The notes under the pieces: generated by a model | Databases searched by the model: none | What the model was told of the DNA's origin: nothing | The model's input: the letters and a program-made list of their open reading frames with translations, nothing else | Program-made: the position numbers and the translations under genes | Shown: piece by piece, positions 31,346-41,478 of the stretch | How the letters are laid out: each line of letters opens with the position of its first letter | Numbering within the stretch: the first letter of the stretch is position 1 | Assembly (NCBI RefSeq): GCF_000239815.1 | Contig: NZ_CAFK01000092.1 | Span: forward strand, 1 to 60,620 | Direction of reading: 5' to 3' | Length of the DNA stretch: 60,620 nt | DNA from: Bradyrhizobium sp. STM 3843 | Lineage (GTDB): Bacteria > Pseudomonadota > Alphaproteobacteria > Rhizobiales > Xanthobacteraceae

Positions 31346-32005
31346 ATGACATCGCCAACCGAAGTCGCGGACGCCGCTTCGGACAAGGCCGCCGCGCTCC
31401 GGCTCGTCGCCGTTTCACGTGAAACGGAAGCGCGACTTGATCGATACGTTGCTCTGCTCAGGGAATGGCAGGCCAAGACCAACCTGGTCGCGCCGTCGAC
31501 CTTGCCGCAGCTCTGGACCCGGCACATTGTCGATTCGCTTCAGCTCCTCGAGCTCGCGCCGGACGCAAAAATCTGGATGGATCTCGGCAGCGGTGGCGGC
31601 TTTCCGGGCGTCGTGTTGGCCTGTGCTTTGGCAGAGAGGCCGGGAGCGCAAGTCCACTTGGTCGAGCGAATCGCCAAGAAGGCGGCGTTCCTGCGCGAAG
31701 CGATTCGTGTCACCGGCACACCTGGTGTCGTGCATTTGTCGGAGATCGGGGATATTGTGGAGAAGTGGAGCGGGCGAATCGATTGCGTCACCGCGCGCGC
31801 GCTGGCTCCGCTACATCAGCTGATCGGCTTTGCGGAACCCTTGGTTAACAAAGGCTCAACGGCGCTGTTTCTCAAGGGCCAAGATGTAGAAGCTGAATTG
31901 ACGGAATCTACCAAATATTGGAAGATTGCGGCAAAACTTCATCCCAGCCGGACGGGCGGACAGGGCTGGATCGTCGAGATCGATCGGATCGAACGACGCA
32001 ACTGA
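31346..32005 (+). CDS. rsmG: 16S rRNA (guanine-N7) methyltransferase RsmG
   Basis: RsmG (GidB) methylates N7 of G527 in 16S rRNA. The 219-residue product has LDRYVALLREWQAKTNLVAP, the SAM-binding MDLGSGGGFPGVVLA, HLVERIAKKAAFLREA and VTARALAPLHQLIGF. I start at ATG 31346 (MTSPTEV); the open frame extends upstream into mnmG. No clear SD is visible because a parS site fills that position. A second parS sequence lies inside the coding region at 31411-31426, encoding VSRET. Confidence 0.95.
   Translation: MTSPTEVADAASDKAAALRLVAVSRETEARLDRYVALLREWQAKTNLVAPSTLPQLWTRHIVDSLQLLELAPDAKIWMDLGSGGGFPGVVLACALAERPGAQVHLVERIAKKAAFLREAIRVTGTPGVVHLSEIGDIVEKWSGRIDCVTARALAPLHQLIGFAEPLVNKGSTALFLKGQDVEAELTESTKYWKIAAKLHPSRTGGQGWIVEIDRIERRN
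31411..31426. promoter_or_regulatory. parS site 5, inside rsmG
   Basis: CGTTTCACGTGAAACG within the rsmG reading frame, read there as Val-Ser-Arg-Glu-Thr. Identical to site 4. Confidence 0.9.
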
Positions 32006-32033
32006 ACTCCGCGATAGATGATGGCGACCGCGC

Positions 32034-32885
32034 ATGACCGTAATTGATCAGATCTATCAAGAGGATAGGGCTCCCCATCCGGAGGGCCAGCCGCGTATCC
32101 TGGCGCTCGCCAACCAGAAGGGCGGGGTGGGCAAGACCACGACGGCAATCAACCTGGGCACGGCCCTGGCCGCGATTGGCGAACGCGTGCTGATCGTCGA
32201 CCTCGATCCGCAGGGCAACGCCTCGACCGGGCTCGGCATCGATCGCCGCAACCGCAACTGCTCGACCTACGACGTCCTGATCGGGGAAGCTCCGCTGCGT
32301 GACGCGATCGTCCCGACCGCGGTGCCGCGGCTTCACATCGCCTCGTCGACGATGGACCTTTCGGGCCTCGAGCTTGAGCTCGGCTCCAGCGCCAATCGCG
32401 CCTTCCGGCTGCGCGACGCCATTGCCGGCCTCAACAACAATGTCTCGCCGGATGCCGACTACACTTATGTGCTGGTCGATTGTCCGCCGTCGCTGAACCT
32501 GCTTACCGTGAACGCGATGGCCGCCTCGGATGCGATCCTGGTGCCGCTGCAGTGTGAGTTCTTCGCGCTCGAAGGTCTGTCGCAACTCTTGCAGACCGTC
32601 GAGCAGGTGCGCGCTAATCTGAATCCGAACCTGTCGATCCACGGCATCGTGCTCACCATGTTCGACTCCCGCAACAACCTGTCGAACCAGGTTGTCGCCG
32701 ACGTGCGCCAGTTCATGGGATCGAAGGTCTACAACACGATGATCCCGCGCAACGTGCGCATCTCGGAGGCGCCGTCCTACGGCAAGCCCGTGCTGGTCTA
32801 TGACCTGAAATGCGTCGGCAGCGAAGCCTATCTCAAGCTGGCAACCGAAGTGATTCAGCGCGAGCGCGAGCTCAAGACACATTGA
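32034..32885 (+). CDS. parA: Chromosome-partitioning ATPase ParA
   Basis: ParA is a Walker-type ATPase that binds DNA nonspecifically and moves ParB-parS complexes. The 283-residue product shows the deviant Walker A motif NQKGGVGKTTTAINLG near residue 28, LIVDLDPQGNASTGLG, and YVLVDCPPSLNLLTVNA (Walker B). Length is typical for chromosomal ParA (Soj). It begins 28 bases after rsmG and is followed by parB; the parS cluster is close upstream. Confidence 0.97.
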   Translation: MTVIDQIYQEDRAPHPEGQPRILALANQKGGVGKTTTAINLGTALAAIGERVLIVDLDPQGNASTGLGIDRRNRNCSTYDVLIGEAPLRDAIVPTAVPRLHIASSTMDLSGLELELGSSANRAFRLRDAIAGLNNNVSPDADYTYVLVDCPPSLNLLTVNAMAASDAILVPLQCEFFALEGLSQLLQTVEQVRANLNPNLSIHGIVLTMFDSRNNLSNQVVADVRQFMGSKVYNTMIPRNVRISEAPSYGKPVLVYDLKCVGSEAYLKLATEVIQRERELKTH

Positions 32886-33036
32886 TCTCCGTCGGGTTTG
32901 GACATCTTCGGGTTATCCGAACAACGACGTGGCATTGTCTCTCGCATCGATACATCTCGGGTTCGCTCCTGCACCTTGCGTCCCGGAAGCACGGCGGGAT
33001 CAGGAGTAGAGTGAAGTGAATCCAAGGGAGCTGGCG

Positions 33037-33927
33037 ATGGCCGATGAAGCGCGTTCGCGTTTGGGCCGCGGTCTTGCAAGTCTGATCGGCGACGTCGGTC
33101 GTGAAGCCGGCGCCCCGCCGGAGCGTCCGCGTGCGCAGCGCAAGGTGCCGATCGAATTCCTGAAACCCAATCCGCGCAATCCGCGCCGCACCTTCTCCGA
33201 GGCCGAGCTCGGCGAGCTGACCGATTCGATCAAGCAGCACGGCGTGATCCAGCCGATCGTGGTGCGTCCTGTGAAGGGCGCGCAGGACCGCTACGAAATC
33301 ATCGCGGGCGAGCGGCGCTGGCGGGCATCGCAAGCGGCGGGTCTGCACGAGGTGCCGATCGTGCCGGTCGATGTCAGCGACAGCGACGCGCTGGAGCTTG
33401 CGATCATCGAGAACGTCCAGCGCGAAGACCTCAACGCGATGGAAGAAGCGCAGGGCTACCACGCGCTCGCCAACGAGTTTAAGCGCAGCCAGGAGGATAT
33501 CGCCAAGATCGTCGGCAAGAGCCGCAGCCATGTCGCCAACATGATGCGCCTCACCAAGCTGCCGGCGGAGGTGCAGGGCTTCATCGCCACCGGCCAGATC
33601 TCGGCCGGTCATGCCCGCGCGCTGATCAATTTGCCCGACCCGCTGTCCGCTGCGAAGCGGATCGTCGCGGAGGGATTGAACGTCCGGCAGACCGAAGCGC
33701 TGGCGCATGACGAGGGCGTTCCGGAGCGCAAGCCGCAGAAGCCGCGCGCGGGCGCGGCAGCCAAGGAAAAGAAGGACGCCGATACGCTCGCGCTGGAAAA
33801 GCGGGTCGGTGACGCGCTCGGCCTCAACGTGTCCATCGCCCACCGCGATCCCGGCGGCACCGTCCAGATCAGCTATCGCAACCTCGAGCAGCTCGACGAG
33901 GTGATGCGCCGGCTCGAACACGGCTAG
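33037..33927 (+). CDS. parB: Chromosome-partitioning protein ParB
   Basis: ParB is a CTP-dependent clamp that loads at parS and spreads. The 296-residue product has the N-terminal ParA-interacting basic segment RLGRGLASLIGD, a ParB/Srx domain with GVIQPIVVRP and the GERRWRA CTP-binding motif, a helix-turn-helix (QEDIAKIVGKSRSHVANMMRL), and a C-terminal dimerisation domain. ATG 33037 is preferred to GTG 33016 because AAGGGAG lies six bases before it and the product then starts as other ParB proteins do. Confidence 0.97.
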   Translation: MADEARSRLGRGLASLIGDVGREAGAPPERPRAQRKVPIEFLKPNPRNPRRTFSEAELGELTDSIKQHGVIQPIVVRPVKGAQDRYEIIAGERRWRASQAAGLHEVPIVPVDVSDSDALELAIIENVQREDLNAMEEAQGYHALANEFKRSQEDIAKIVGKSRSHVANMMRLTKLPAEVQGFIATGQISAGHARALINLPDPLSAAKRIVAEGLNVRQTEALAHDEGVPERKPQKPRAGAAAKEKKDADTLALEKRVGDALGLNVSIAHRDPGGTVQISYRNLEQLDEVMRRLEHG

Positions 33928-34062
33928 TTAGTTGGTAGTCAGTGTCGGCCTCGTGGTTCGAGACGCGCGGCGTTGCCGCGCCCTCACCATCGGGGTTTGA
34001 TATCTTGCCGCGCAAACAGTCCTGATCCTGAGGGGCCACCGCAGCCGGTCGCCGCGAAGCAT

Positions 34063-34100
34063 GCCCGAGCAAAAGACGGTGCGCTCGGGCTCCTTCTTTT
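34063..34100 (+). terminator. Intrinsic terminator-like hairpin downstream of parB
   Basis: GCCCGAGC at 34063 pairs with GCTCGGGC at 34083-34090 (8-bp stem), followed by TCCTTCTTTT. It lies about 135 bases after the parB stop, between convergent parB and holA. Confidence 0.7.
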
Positions 34101-34134
34101 ATCGATCTAGCACGGTGGTGAAGCGGCGAGACCT

Positions 34135-35163
34135 TCACCCTCGGCGTCGTGCGCTCACCGCGATCGACAGCAGCGTGCGCTGGGCGATGGCCGCGGCCAG
34201 CGCCGGTTGCCGGCGGGCGTCCAACGCCGCCGTCGCGAGCTGGTCGATGATCGGCATGAGCCGCGCCGGGGAGAAATTGCGCAACGCGACTTCCGCAGCC
34301 GGCTTGCGCGAGAAATGCAGCCGCGGAAATCCGCCTTCGAGAATCGCGGAGACCGGTGTGCCTGAGGCCACCGCCAGCGCCGACTTGTGCAGCCATGCCG
34401 CATGGCGTTGCGCCGCCGAGATGATGACGCCCGGATAGGTGCCGGCGACCATCGCCTTGGCGAACTCCGTCTCGACCAGATCGGGCTTGCCGCCGAAGGC
34501 GCCATCGACGATCGGATCGAGCTTCATCTCGGAGGCGTCGGCGACCACGGCCATCACATGATCGAGCGTCACCTCGCCTTGGCCGTGCGCGAACAAGGTC
34601 AGCTTGCGCAGCTCGTTGCGCGAGGCCTGACGGTCGCCGCCGAGCAGCGCCATCAACGAGGCGCGTGCGTCGGAAGCGATCCGCAAATTCGCGGCACGCA
34701 TTTCATCGTCGATCAGTTTGGCGAGGTCGCGCTCGGTGTCGGGATAGCAGCCGATCGCGACCGCGCTCTTGGCCCGCTCGCAGGCCTTGCGCAGCGGTGA
34801 TTCCGGCCGGAGGTCGCCGGCCTCGATCACGATCCGGCAGTCCTTCACCGGCATCTCGGCCAGCGTGTCGACCCCGCAGGCAAAATTGCGCCCACCTGCG
34901 CGGACCCGAATGGCGCGCCGGCCGCCGAACAGCGGCACGGTCATGGCTTCGTCGATCAGGCGCGACGGCTCGGCGGCGAGCTCGTCACCGTCGAGCTTCA
35001 CCACGGAGAATGGATCATCGGGATTGTCGACCGCGGAGGTGATCAGCGCATCGGCGCGTTCGCGCACCAAGCCGGCGTCCGGACCATAAAGCAGGACGAT
35101 TGGCCGCGCAGCGTCCGGCTTTGCCAGGAATGCGTCGATGTCTCGTCCGCGCAGCGCGACCAC
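34135..35163 (-). CDS. holA: DNA polymerase III delta subunit
   Basis: HolA is the clamp-loader subunit that opens the beta clamp. The 342-residue product begins MVALRGRDIDAFLAKPDAARPIVLLYGPDAGLVRERAD, the usual alphaproteobacterial start with the degenerate P-loop-like LLYGPDAGL. Helical lid and C-terminal collar domains follow (ELRKLTLFAHGQGEVTLDHV). It is convergent with parB and immediately downstream of lptE. Confidence 0.93.
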   Translation of the reverse strand: MVALRGRDIDAFLAKPDAARPIVLLYGPDAGLVRERADALITSAVDNPDDPFSVVKLDGDELAAEPSRLIDEAMTVPLFGGRRAIRVRAGGRNFACGVDTLAEMPVKDCRIVIEAGDLRPESPLRKACERAKSAVAIGCYPDTERDLAKLIDDEMRAANLRIASDARASLMALLGGDRQASRNELRKLTLFAHGQGEVTLDHVMAVVADASEMKLDPIVDGAFGGKPDLVETEFAKAMVAGTYPGVIISAAQRHAAWLHKSALAVASGTPVSAILEGGFPRLHFSRKPAAEVALRNFSPARLMPIIDQLATAALDARRQPALAAAIAQRTLLSIAVSARRRG

Positions 35164-35181
35164 GGCTAGCCGCGAGCCCGG

Positions 35182-35733
35182 CTAGATGCCGGCGCTGAAA
35201 TACGACGCGAGCCGGGTCTTGATGTTCTCGGCGATCTGGTCGGCGGCGCGATCCTCGGCGTCGCGGAATGCGCGCAGACGCGCGAACCGCTGATACGAGC
35301 CTGGGATGTCGTAGGACGTTCGGGAGAAGGTCGTCCCGGTCAGGACCGATTTGTTGGTCGCGAGCTCAACCAGGTTGAACTGCGCGTCGATACCGACATT
35401 CTCGGTCGTGGGCAGGCCCGTGTTGGGGTCGACGATCAAGGACGAACGGGTGGTCTGGAATTTCAGCACCAGCTTGTGCGTCGGCGCCGTACCGGTGGCG
35501 TTGCCATAGAGCTTGAAGGCGAGCGCGTTGCGGATGTCGACGCCGATCCGCGCCTCCGGCGAGGCGTTCGGCTTGTCGACCGGCGGCAGCTCGATGCCCA
35601 TCAGCTTGTCGCGCAGCGCCGGCGTGCCGTCGGCATGTTCGGCATACATGGGCTGGAAGCAGCCGGCGGTCAGCGCGCCCAAGGCGGCCACGGCAACGAG
35701 CCGAGCAGCGATGCGAATCCTAGCCGACGACAT
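35182..35733 (-). CDS. lptE: LPS-assembly lipoprotein LptE
   Basis: LptE plugs and supports the LptD outer-membrane translocon that inserts lipopolysaccharide. The 183-residue product has a lipoprotein signal peptide, with a lipobox LTAGC near residues 21-25, followed by FQPMYAE. Low-conservation beta-rich sequence and a helical C-terminus ([21 protein letters not shown]) match the alphaproteobacterial family. Its start overlaps the leuS stop by 14 bases, the usual leuS-lptE-holA order. Confidence 0.9.
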   Translation of the reverse strand: MSSARIRIAARLVAVAALGALTAGCFQPMYAEHADGTPALRDKLMGIELPPVDKPNASPEARIGVDIRNALAFKLYGNATGTAPTHKLVLKFQTTRSSLIVDPNTGLPTTENVGIDAQFNLVELATNKSVLTGTTFSRTSYDIPGSYQRFARLRAFRDAEDRAADQIAENIKTRLASYFSAGI

Positions 35734-38344
35734 TCACGATCCTCTTGGGAACAATGATCACCTTGCGGACGGGCCGCCCATCCAACGCCAGCTTTACCGC
35801 ATCGAGGGCCAAAACGGCAGCCTCAATTTCCGGATCCGGTGCATTGCTGGCGACTGTGACTTCGCCGCGCTTCTTGCCATTGACCTGGACCACCAGAGTC
35901 ACGCTGTCCTCAACCAGCAAATCGGGCTCGATTTGTGGCCAGCCGGCTTCGGACACCAGGCCGGACTGCCCCAGCACCTGCCAGCACTCTTCGGCCAGAT
36001 GCGGCATCATCGGCGAGAACAGATGCACCATGATGGTGGCTGCCTCATGGACAGCCCAGGCGAGGTCCGGGGCAGGTTGGCCGCCTTTGGCCAGCACGTC
36101 CGCCAGCGCATTGGCGAACTCGCGGATGTGAGCCAGGCAGACGTTGAAGTGCAGCCGCTCGATGCCGCCAGACACCTTGTCCAGCGCGCCATGGGCAGCC
36201 TTGCGCAGGGCGAGCGCGTCGGCGCCGAATTGGGCGGGGCGGGAGGAGGGCGCAGCCTTGCTGAATTCGACTGATTCGTTGATCAGCCGCCACAGCCGTT
36301 GCACGAAACGGGCAGCACCCTGCACCCGCTCATCGCTCCAGATCACGTCGCGGTCGGGCGGCGAGTCCGACAGCATGAACCAGCGGGCGACGTCGGCGCC
36401 GTAGCTCTCGATGATGTCGTCCGGATCGACCGTGTTCTTCTTCGACTTCGACATCTTCTCGATCGGGCCGACCGTGATGTCCTCGCCGGTGGCAGCCAGC
36501 ACGACGCGGCGGCCATTGTCGCCGGTCTCGATCTTGACCTCAGCCGGGCTGACAAAGGTGCCGTCGGCCTTCTGGTAGGTCTCATGCACGACCATGCCTT
36601 GCGTGAACATGCCGGCGAACGGCTCATCCATCGCGACGTGGCCCGTCGCTTTCATCGCGCGGGTGAAGAAGCGGCTATAGAGCAGATGCAGGATCGCATG
36701 CTCGACGCCGCCGATATACTGGTCGACCGGCATCATCCGGTTGGCGACTGCGGGCGTTGTCGGCGCCTCTGCATTCCAGGGATCGGTGAAACGCGCGAAG
36801 TACCAGGACGAGTCCACGAAGGTGTCCATCGTGTCGGTTTCGCGTTGAGCCTTGCCACCGCATTTGGGGCAGGTGACGTGCTTCCAGGTTGGATGGTGGT
36901 CCAGCGCATTGCCCGGTTTGTCGAACGTCGCGTCGTCCGGCAAGGTCACCGGCAGATCGGCCGCCGGCACGGGCACCACGTCGCATGTCGGGCAGTGGAT
37001 CACCGGGATCGGGCAGCCCCAATAGCGCTGGCGCGAAATGCCCCAGTCGCGCAGGCGGAAGTTCACCTGGCGCTCGCCGACCGGTGCGTTGCCGCGCAGC
37101 TCGCTTTCCAGGCGCTTGGCGACCTCTTCCTTTGCCGCGGCAATGGTCATGCCGTCGAGGAAACGCGAATTGATCATGCGCCCGTCACCGTCATAGGCGG
37201 TGTCGGTGATGACGAAAGACTTCGGGTCCTGACCTTCGGGACAAACCACCGGCATATTGCCGAGGGCGTATTTGTTGACGAAGTCGAGGTCGCGCTGGTC
37301 GTGCGCCGGGCAGCCGAAGATGGCGCCCGTGCCGTATTCCATCAGCACGAAGTTCGCGACATAGACCGGCAACTTCCAGCTGGGATCGAACGGATGCACG
37401 GCCCTGATGCCGGTATCGAAGCCCTGCTTCTCGGCGGTATCGATGATCTCCTGCGCGGTGCCGATGCGCTTGATCTCGGCGATGAACGCGGCGAGCTCAG
37501 GGTTCTTCGCGGCGGCGGCCTGCGCCAGCGGATGGTCGGCCGAGATCGCCATGAACTTGGCGCCGAACAGGGTGTCCGGGCGCGTGGTGAAAATCTTCAG
37601 CTCGGTCTCGCCCGCCGGGGTCGTGGCGGGATCCAGCGCGAAGCGGATCAGGAGGCCTTCCGAGCGACCGATCCAGTTGCGCTGCATCAGCCGCACCTTG
37701 TCCGGCCAGCGGTCCAGCCCGTCCAGCGCGTCCAGCAGCTCCTGCGAGTATCTGGTGATCTTGAACACCCACTGGTTCATTTCGCGCTGCTCGACCACCG
37801 CGCCGGAACGCCAGCCGCGCCCGTCGATCACCTGCTCATTGGCGAGCACGGTCATGTCGACCGGGTCCCAGTTCACCTTGCGCTTCTCGCGCTCGACCAG
37901 CCCCGCCGTCATGAAGTCGAGAAACAATTTCTGCTGGTGTTTGTAGTAGGATGGATCGCAGGTGGCGAATTCCCGTGACCAGTCCAGCGACAGGCCGATC
38001 GAACGCAGCTGCTTTTTCATCGCCGCGATGTTGTCGTAGGTCCAGGCCTTCGGAGCCACCTTGCGCTCGATCGCGGCGTTCTCGGCCGGCAGGCCGAACG
38101 CGTCCCAGCCCATCGGGTGCAGCACGTTGAAGCCTTTGGCGCGCATGAAGCGCGCCAGCACGTCGCCGAGCGTGTAATTCCTGACATGGCCGATATGGAT
38201 GCGTCCCGATGGATAGGGAAACATCTCCAGGACGTAGTACTTTGGACGCGGATCGTCGTTCTTGGCGGCGAAGATCGCCTTTTCGTCCCATTCGCGCTGC
38301 CAGCGCGGCTCGGCTTCACGGGCGTTGTAGCGTTCGGGTGTCAT
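35720..38344 (-). CDS. leuS: Leucyl-tRNA synthetase
   Basis: LeuRS charges tRNA-Leu. The 874-residue product is complete. It has the class I HIGH signature in [19 protein letters not shown] near residue 43, a CP1 editing domain (about 225-420), a zinc-finger-like CPTCDVV / CPKCGGKA region, and [16 protein letters not shown] carrying the KMSKS loop. The ATG at 38344 gives [16 protein letters not shown]. It begins a leftward operon with lptE and holA. Confidence 0.98.
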   Translation of the reverse strand: MTPERYNAREAEPRWQREWDEKAIFAAKNDDPRPKYYVLEMFPYPSGRIHIGHVRNYTLGDVLARFMRAKGFNVLHPMGWDAFGLPAENAAIERKVAPKAWTYDNIAAMKKQLRSIGLSLDWSREFATCDPSYYKHQQKLFLDFMTAGLVEREKRKVNWDPVDMTVLANEQVIDGRGWRSGAVVEQREMNQWVFKITRYSQELLDALDGLDRWPDKVRLMQRNWIGRSEGLLIRFALDPATTPAGETELKIFTTRPDTLFGAKFMAISADHPLAQAAAAKNPELAAFIAEIKRIGTAQEIIDTAEKQGFDTGIRAVHPFDPSWKLPVYVANFVLMEYGTGAIFGCPAHDQRDLDFVNKYALGNMPVVCPEGQDPKSFVITDTAYDGDGRMINSRFLDGMTIAAAKEEVAKRLESELRGNAPVGERQVNFRLRDWGISRQRYWGCPIPVIHCPTCDVVPVPAADLPVTLPDDATFDKPGNALDHHPTWKHVTCPKCGGKAQRETDTMDTFVDSSWYFARFTDPWNAEAPTTPAVANRMMPVDQYIGGVEHAILHLLYSRFFTRAMKATGHVAMDEPFAGMFTQGMVVHETYQKADGTFVSPAEVKIETGDNGRRVVLAATGEDITVGPIEKMSKSKKNTVDPDDIIESYGADVARWFMLSDSPPDRDVIWSDERVQGAARFVQRLWRLINESVEFSKAAPSSRPAQFGADALALRKAAHGALDKVSGGIERLHFNVCLAHIREFANALADVLAKGGQPAPDLAWAVHEAATIMVHLFSPMMPHLAEECWQVLGQSGLVSEAGWPQIEPDLLVEDSVTLVVQVNGKKRGEVTVASNAPDPEIEAAVLALDAVKLALDGRPVRKVIIVPKRIVNVVG

Positions 38345-38567
38345 GGAATCGCTTATGATTTCTTGGGATTCGCGTCGATTGAAGTGGCGGACTAGGCCAC
38401 AAAATCTGCAGTTCGGTCAATGCCCCGGCCACATAATGGTACCATCCTGAGTGGGCGCTAAGCGACGGTAATTCGTAGGATTTTTACGACATTGCGGTCG
38501 AGTGTCGGAGATCGGATTGAGGCGCGGTTAAGACTTGGGTGGGACAGTCATTACCGCAGCGCGCGCC

Positions 38568-39656
38568 ATGCTGCCCGCATTGGGATCCATCCAAATCGTG
38601 TCCAGCGCCACGTTCCACGAGCTCGACTTCGAATACGCGACGTCTGTCGCCGACAAGGCTATGCGTGCGATGGCGCAGCAGAATGTGCCACCCACACCCA
38701 ACAACTTTCATCTCTGGTTCCAATATTCGCTCGGCACGTCGTCGGACCTCAAGCGCGCCATCGACATCCTGATCAGCAACAAGCGCAAGTTCGACAAGAC
38801 CACCAACCAGGCGCTGTACGATACCTATATCGGATCGCAAGGCGCCGATGCGGCGGTGGTTCACAAGGTCTCGCAGCAGCTTCACGGCGTGATGGATTCC
38901 GCGAAGCAGTATCTGACCGCTGCCATCGCCGAGAACCGGACCCAGATCGAGGCGATCGACGAGGTGGCCGATCGCAGCGTCAACGGCTTCGATCCCAAGG
39001 TTCTGATTGAAAACCTGGTGAGCGAGTTGGCGAGGGCCACCGAGCGGGCGGCGAAGCTCGAGGCAAGCTTCGCGGAGAAGTCGCGCGAGCTCGATACGAT
39101 CCGCGACTCCCTCAACAAGTCCGAGCAGCGGGCGCGGACCGACACGCTCACCGGTCTGCCCAATCGCCGCGCGCTCGAGGAATTCTTCCGTCAAGTGCAG
39201 ATCGCGGCGATGGAGCGGGACGAGCCGCTCAGCGTGCTCCTGATCGACGTCGACCACTTCAAGAAGTTCAACGACAATTACGGCCATGGCGTCGGCGACC
39301 AGGTGCTGCGCCTGGTGGCGAAAGCGGTCCGCGAGCGCGTGCGGGAGAACGACCTGCCGGCGCGCTATGGTGGCGAAGAGCTGATCGCGGTGCTTCCTCG
39401 GGCCGACCTGGAGACCTGCACCGGGATTGCGGAACGCATCCGTCGCTCGATTTCGGAGTGCCAGTTCACTCGCCGTTCGACGGGCGAAATCCTGCCGCGC
39501 ATCACGGTCTCGATCGGCGTCGGCCAATTCCAGTTCGGCGAGTCGATGACGGACCTGATCGACCGCTGCGACCGCGCGCTCTATCTTGCCAAGAAGCTCG
39601 GCCGCAATCGGGTCGTCACCGAACTCGAGCTCGATCGCAAGCTGGCAGTGGGCTGA
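38568..39656 (+). CDS. Diguanylate cyclase (GGDEF) with N-terminal helical region
   Basis: A 362-residue cytoplasmic protein with an N-terminal helical region of about 180 residues and a C-terminal GGDEF domain. The active-site motif reads GGEEL rather than the usual GGEEF. An intact inhibitory-site RxxD (REND) sits at the normal spacing, so product feedback inhibition is likely. The start is uncertain: ATG 38568 is used, but a TTG at 38535 and later ATGs are possible. No membrane helix or recognised sensor domain is seen. It converges with a second GGDEF gene 16 bases away. Confidence 0.88.
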   Translation: MLPALGSIQIVSSATFHELDFEYATSVADKAMRAMAQQNVPPTPNNFHLWFQYSLGTSSDLKRAIDILISNKRKFDKTTNQALYDTYIGSQGADAAVVHKVSQQLHGVMDSAKQYLTAAIAENRTQIEAIDEVADRSVNGFDPKVLIENLVSELARATERAAKLEASFAEKSRELDTIRDSLNKSEQRARTDTLTGLPNRRALEEFFRQVQIAAMERDEPLSVLLIDVDHFKKFNDNYGHGVGDQVLRLVAKAVRERVRENDLPARYGGEELIAVLPRADLETCTGIAERIRRSISECQFTRRSTGEILPRITVSIGVGQFQFGESMTDLIDRCDRALYLAKKLGRNRVVTELELDRKLAVG

Positions 39657-39672
39657 TCGGCCGGACGGACTA

Positions 39673-41370
39673 TCAGAGAGCCCGGAGCGCGTCGGTCCCG
39701 TCCTCGACGATCTGGACGAAGCCGTGTGCGACCACCGCATTGCGGCCGCGATGTTTCGCGGCATAGAGCGCGGCATCCGCCGCTTCGATCAGGTCGACCG
39801 GAGCCAGTGACGGGTTCGGCCGCGCGCAGGCCACGCCGACGCTGACGGTCACGCATTGATGGCCCGACGTCATGTGAGGAAGCGCCAGGTCCAGCACGGC
39901 CATGCGGACGATCTCTCCGATCTCCAGTGCCCGCTCGGCGCCGGCATTGGGGATCAGCAGACAGAACTCTTCGCCGCCGTAACGTCCGGCAAAGCCCATG
40001 CTCGACGCTGCGATCTCGGAGAGTGTCTCACCGATCTGCCTCAGGCACACGTCGCCTTCGGGGTGCCCGTACGTGTCGTTGAACAGCTTGAAATGATCGA
40101 CGTCAATCATCAGGAGCGACAGTTCACCGCCATGTTGCTGCGCCCTGATCCATTCGAAATCCAGGCGGCTCTGGAAGCCACGGCGATTAGCCAGCCCGGA
40201 CAGCATGTCGATCGAGGCGATCACCGTCAGCTGGTCATTGGCTTCGACCAGCTCGCGCTCGCGCTGCGCCAATTTGGCCGCCATGGCGTTGAATGCCTTG
40301 GCGAGCGGCATGAATTCGGCCGGCAGGCGCGCCGTCGTTGCACGTGCCGACCAGTCGCCAAGGCCGAACCGCTTGGCGGTCGCGGCCAGCAGGTTGATCG
40401 GCTTGACGATCAGCTGCTCGGCGGCAATCAGCGCGCCCAGCAGCACGAACAGGCAGACGAAGCCGGCCTGCAGGTAAGCGGTGCGAATGTCCTGATCGAT
40501 CGCCGCCGTGACCCGCGTCTCATCGATGCTGACGATCAGCCGCGATCCGGTGTCGGCGATGCGCGTGAAGGTGATGCCACGGCGCGAGCCGTCTGCGGCT
40601 GCAAAGGACATCGATCCCTCGTTGTGGTCCGAGCTCATCGCGGTCTCCGCGATGGCGGACAACAGCGGGACGCTGTCGAGCGACCGGCCGACCAGGTTTG
40701 CCTGATCGCTGGGGGCGGCCAGCACAGTTCCGGCACGGTCGACCAGCACGGCAGAGATGCCGGGGCGGCCGTCCAGATTGCTCATGATCTTGGACATCCA
40801 CGCCAGATTGACCGCGGCCAGCATGACCGCGCTGGGTTCGCCGGTGATGGCAGATACCGGATAGGCCGCCATGATGATCGGCTTCTGCTCCGGTCTTGCC
40901 AGCATGAAATCGCTGAAGACGAAATTGCGCGTCTCCTGCGCCTTGCGGAAATACGACCGGCCGCTCACATCGAGACCGACGTCATTATTGTCGGTCGAGC
41001 ATTGGACGCGGCCGTCCTGGCCCGCGATCATGATGTTGCGAATCCAGGGCAAATTCAGCGGCAGGCTGGCCCGCAGCATGTCGCAGCTTCGCCCGATGCC
41101 GGCGGCGGAGGCGCGGATATAGGCGGAGGATTTGAGAAGCGTCTCCACCGACATGATGACTTCGCGCTGCGTATCGGCGCTGTGCTTGACGAGGGTGGAG
41201 AATTCCTCGGACGCAAGCGCGATCTGCCGCGATCGCGCGCTTTCCAGCGAGCGAGCGCGTTCGAACATCAGCGGTGCAACCAGGATCACCGCCAGCAGAG
41301 CCAGGCGCGCGCGGATTCCCAGTATCCGCTTGAGCCTCACTCTATTGCGGTTGAAGCGGATGCTTGGCAT
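39673..41370 (-). CDS. Membrane diguanylate cyclase with periplasmic sensing domain
   Basis: A 565-residue protein with one membrane helix near residues 20-35, a large extracytoplasmic region (about 40-300) resembling dCache-type sensors (SDFMLARPEQKPIIMAAYPV), a second helix (AGFVCLFVLLGALIAAEQLI), a HAMP-like linker, and a GGDEF domain with intact GGEEF. The inhibitory-site RxxD is absent. The start at 41370 (MPSIRFNRN) is preferred to 41415 because it removes a short proline-rich leader. It probably makes cyclic-di-GMP in response to an external ligand. Confidence 0.9.
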   Translation of the reverse strand: MPSIRFNRNRVRLKRILGIRARLALLAVILVAPLMFERARSLESARSRQIALASEEFSTLVKHSADTQREVIMSVETLLKSSAYIRASAAGIGRSCDMLRASLPLNLPWIRNIMIAGQDGRVQCSTDNNDVGLDVSGRSYFRKAQETRNFVFSDFMLARPEQKPIIMAAYPVSAITGEPSAVMLAAVNLAWMSKIMSNLDGRPGISAVLVDRAGTVLAAPSDQANLVGRSLDSVPLLSAIAETAMSSDHNEGSMSFAAADGSRRGITFTRIADTGSRLIVSIDETRVTAAIDQDIRTAYLQAGFVCLFVLLGALIAAEQLIVKPINLLAATAKRFGLGDWSARATTARLPAEFMPLAKAFNAMAAKLAQRERELVEANDQLTVIASIDMLSGLANRRGFQSRLDFEWIRAQQHGGELSLLMIDVDHFKLFNDTYGHPEGDVCLRQIGETLSEIAASSMGFAGRYGGEEFCLLIPNAGAERALEIGEIVRMAVLDLALPHMTSGHQCVTVSVGVACARPNPSLAPVDLIEAADAALYAAKHRGRNAVVAHGFVQIVEDGTDALRAL

Positions 41371-41478
41371 CTTCGGTCCCCTACCCCACTGCGCAGGATA
41401 GGGGTAAGGGTTCAAAAAGCCTTTCCTGAACTCGGTAAAATTGGACCTAACACCCGCAAATCTACGAGTGCCGAACGG

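Noticed and set aside
36299..37978. 559-codon plus-strand open frame inside leuS
   Set aside because: Antisense to a complete leucyl-tRNA synthetase; composition is typical of high-GC shadow frames.
39856..41478. In-frame upstream extension of the YggS gene
   Set aside because: The extension is antisense to the membrane diguanylate cyclase, and the protein has a normal start at 41479.
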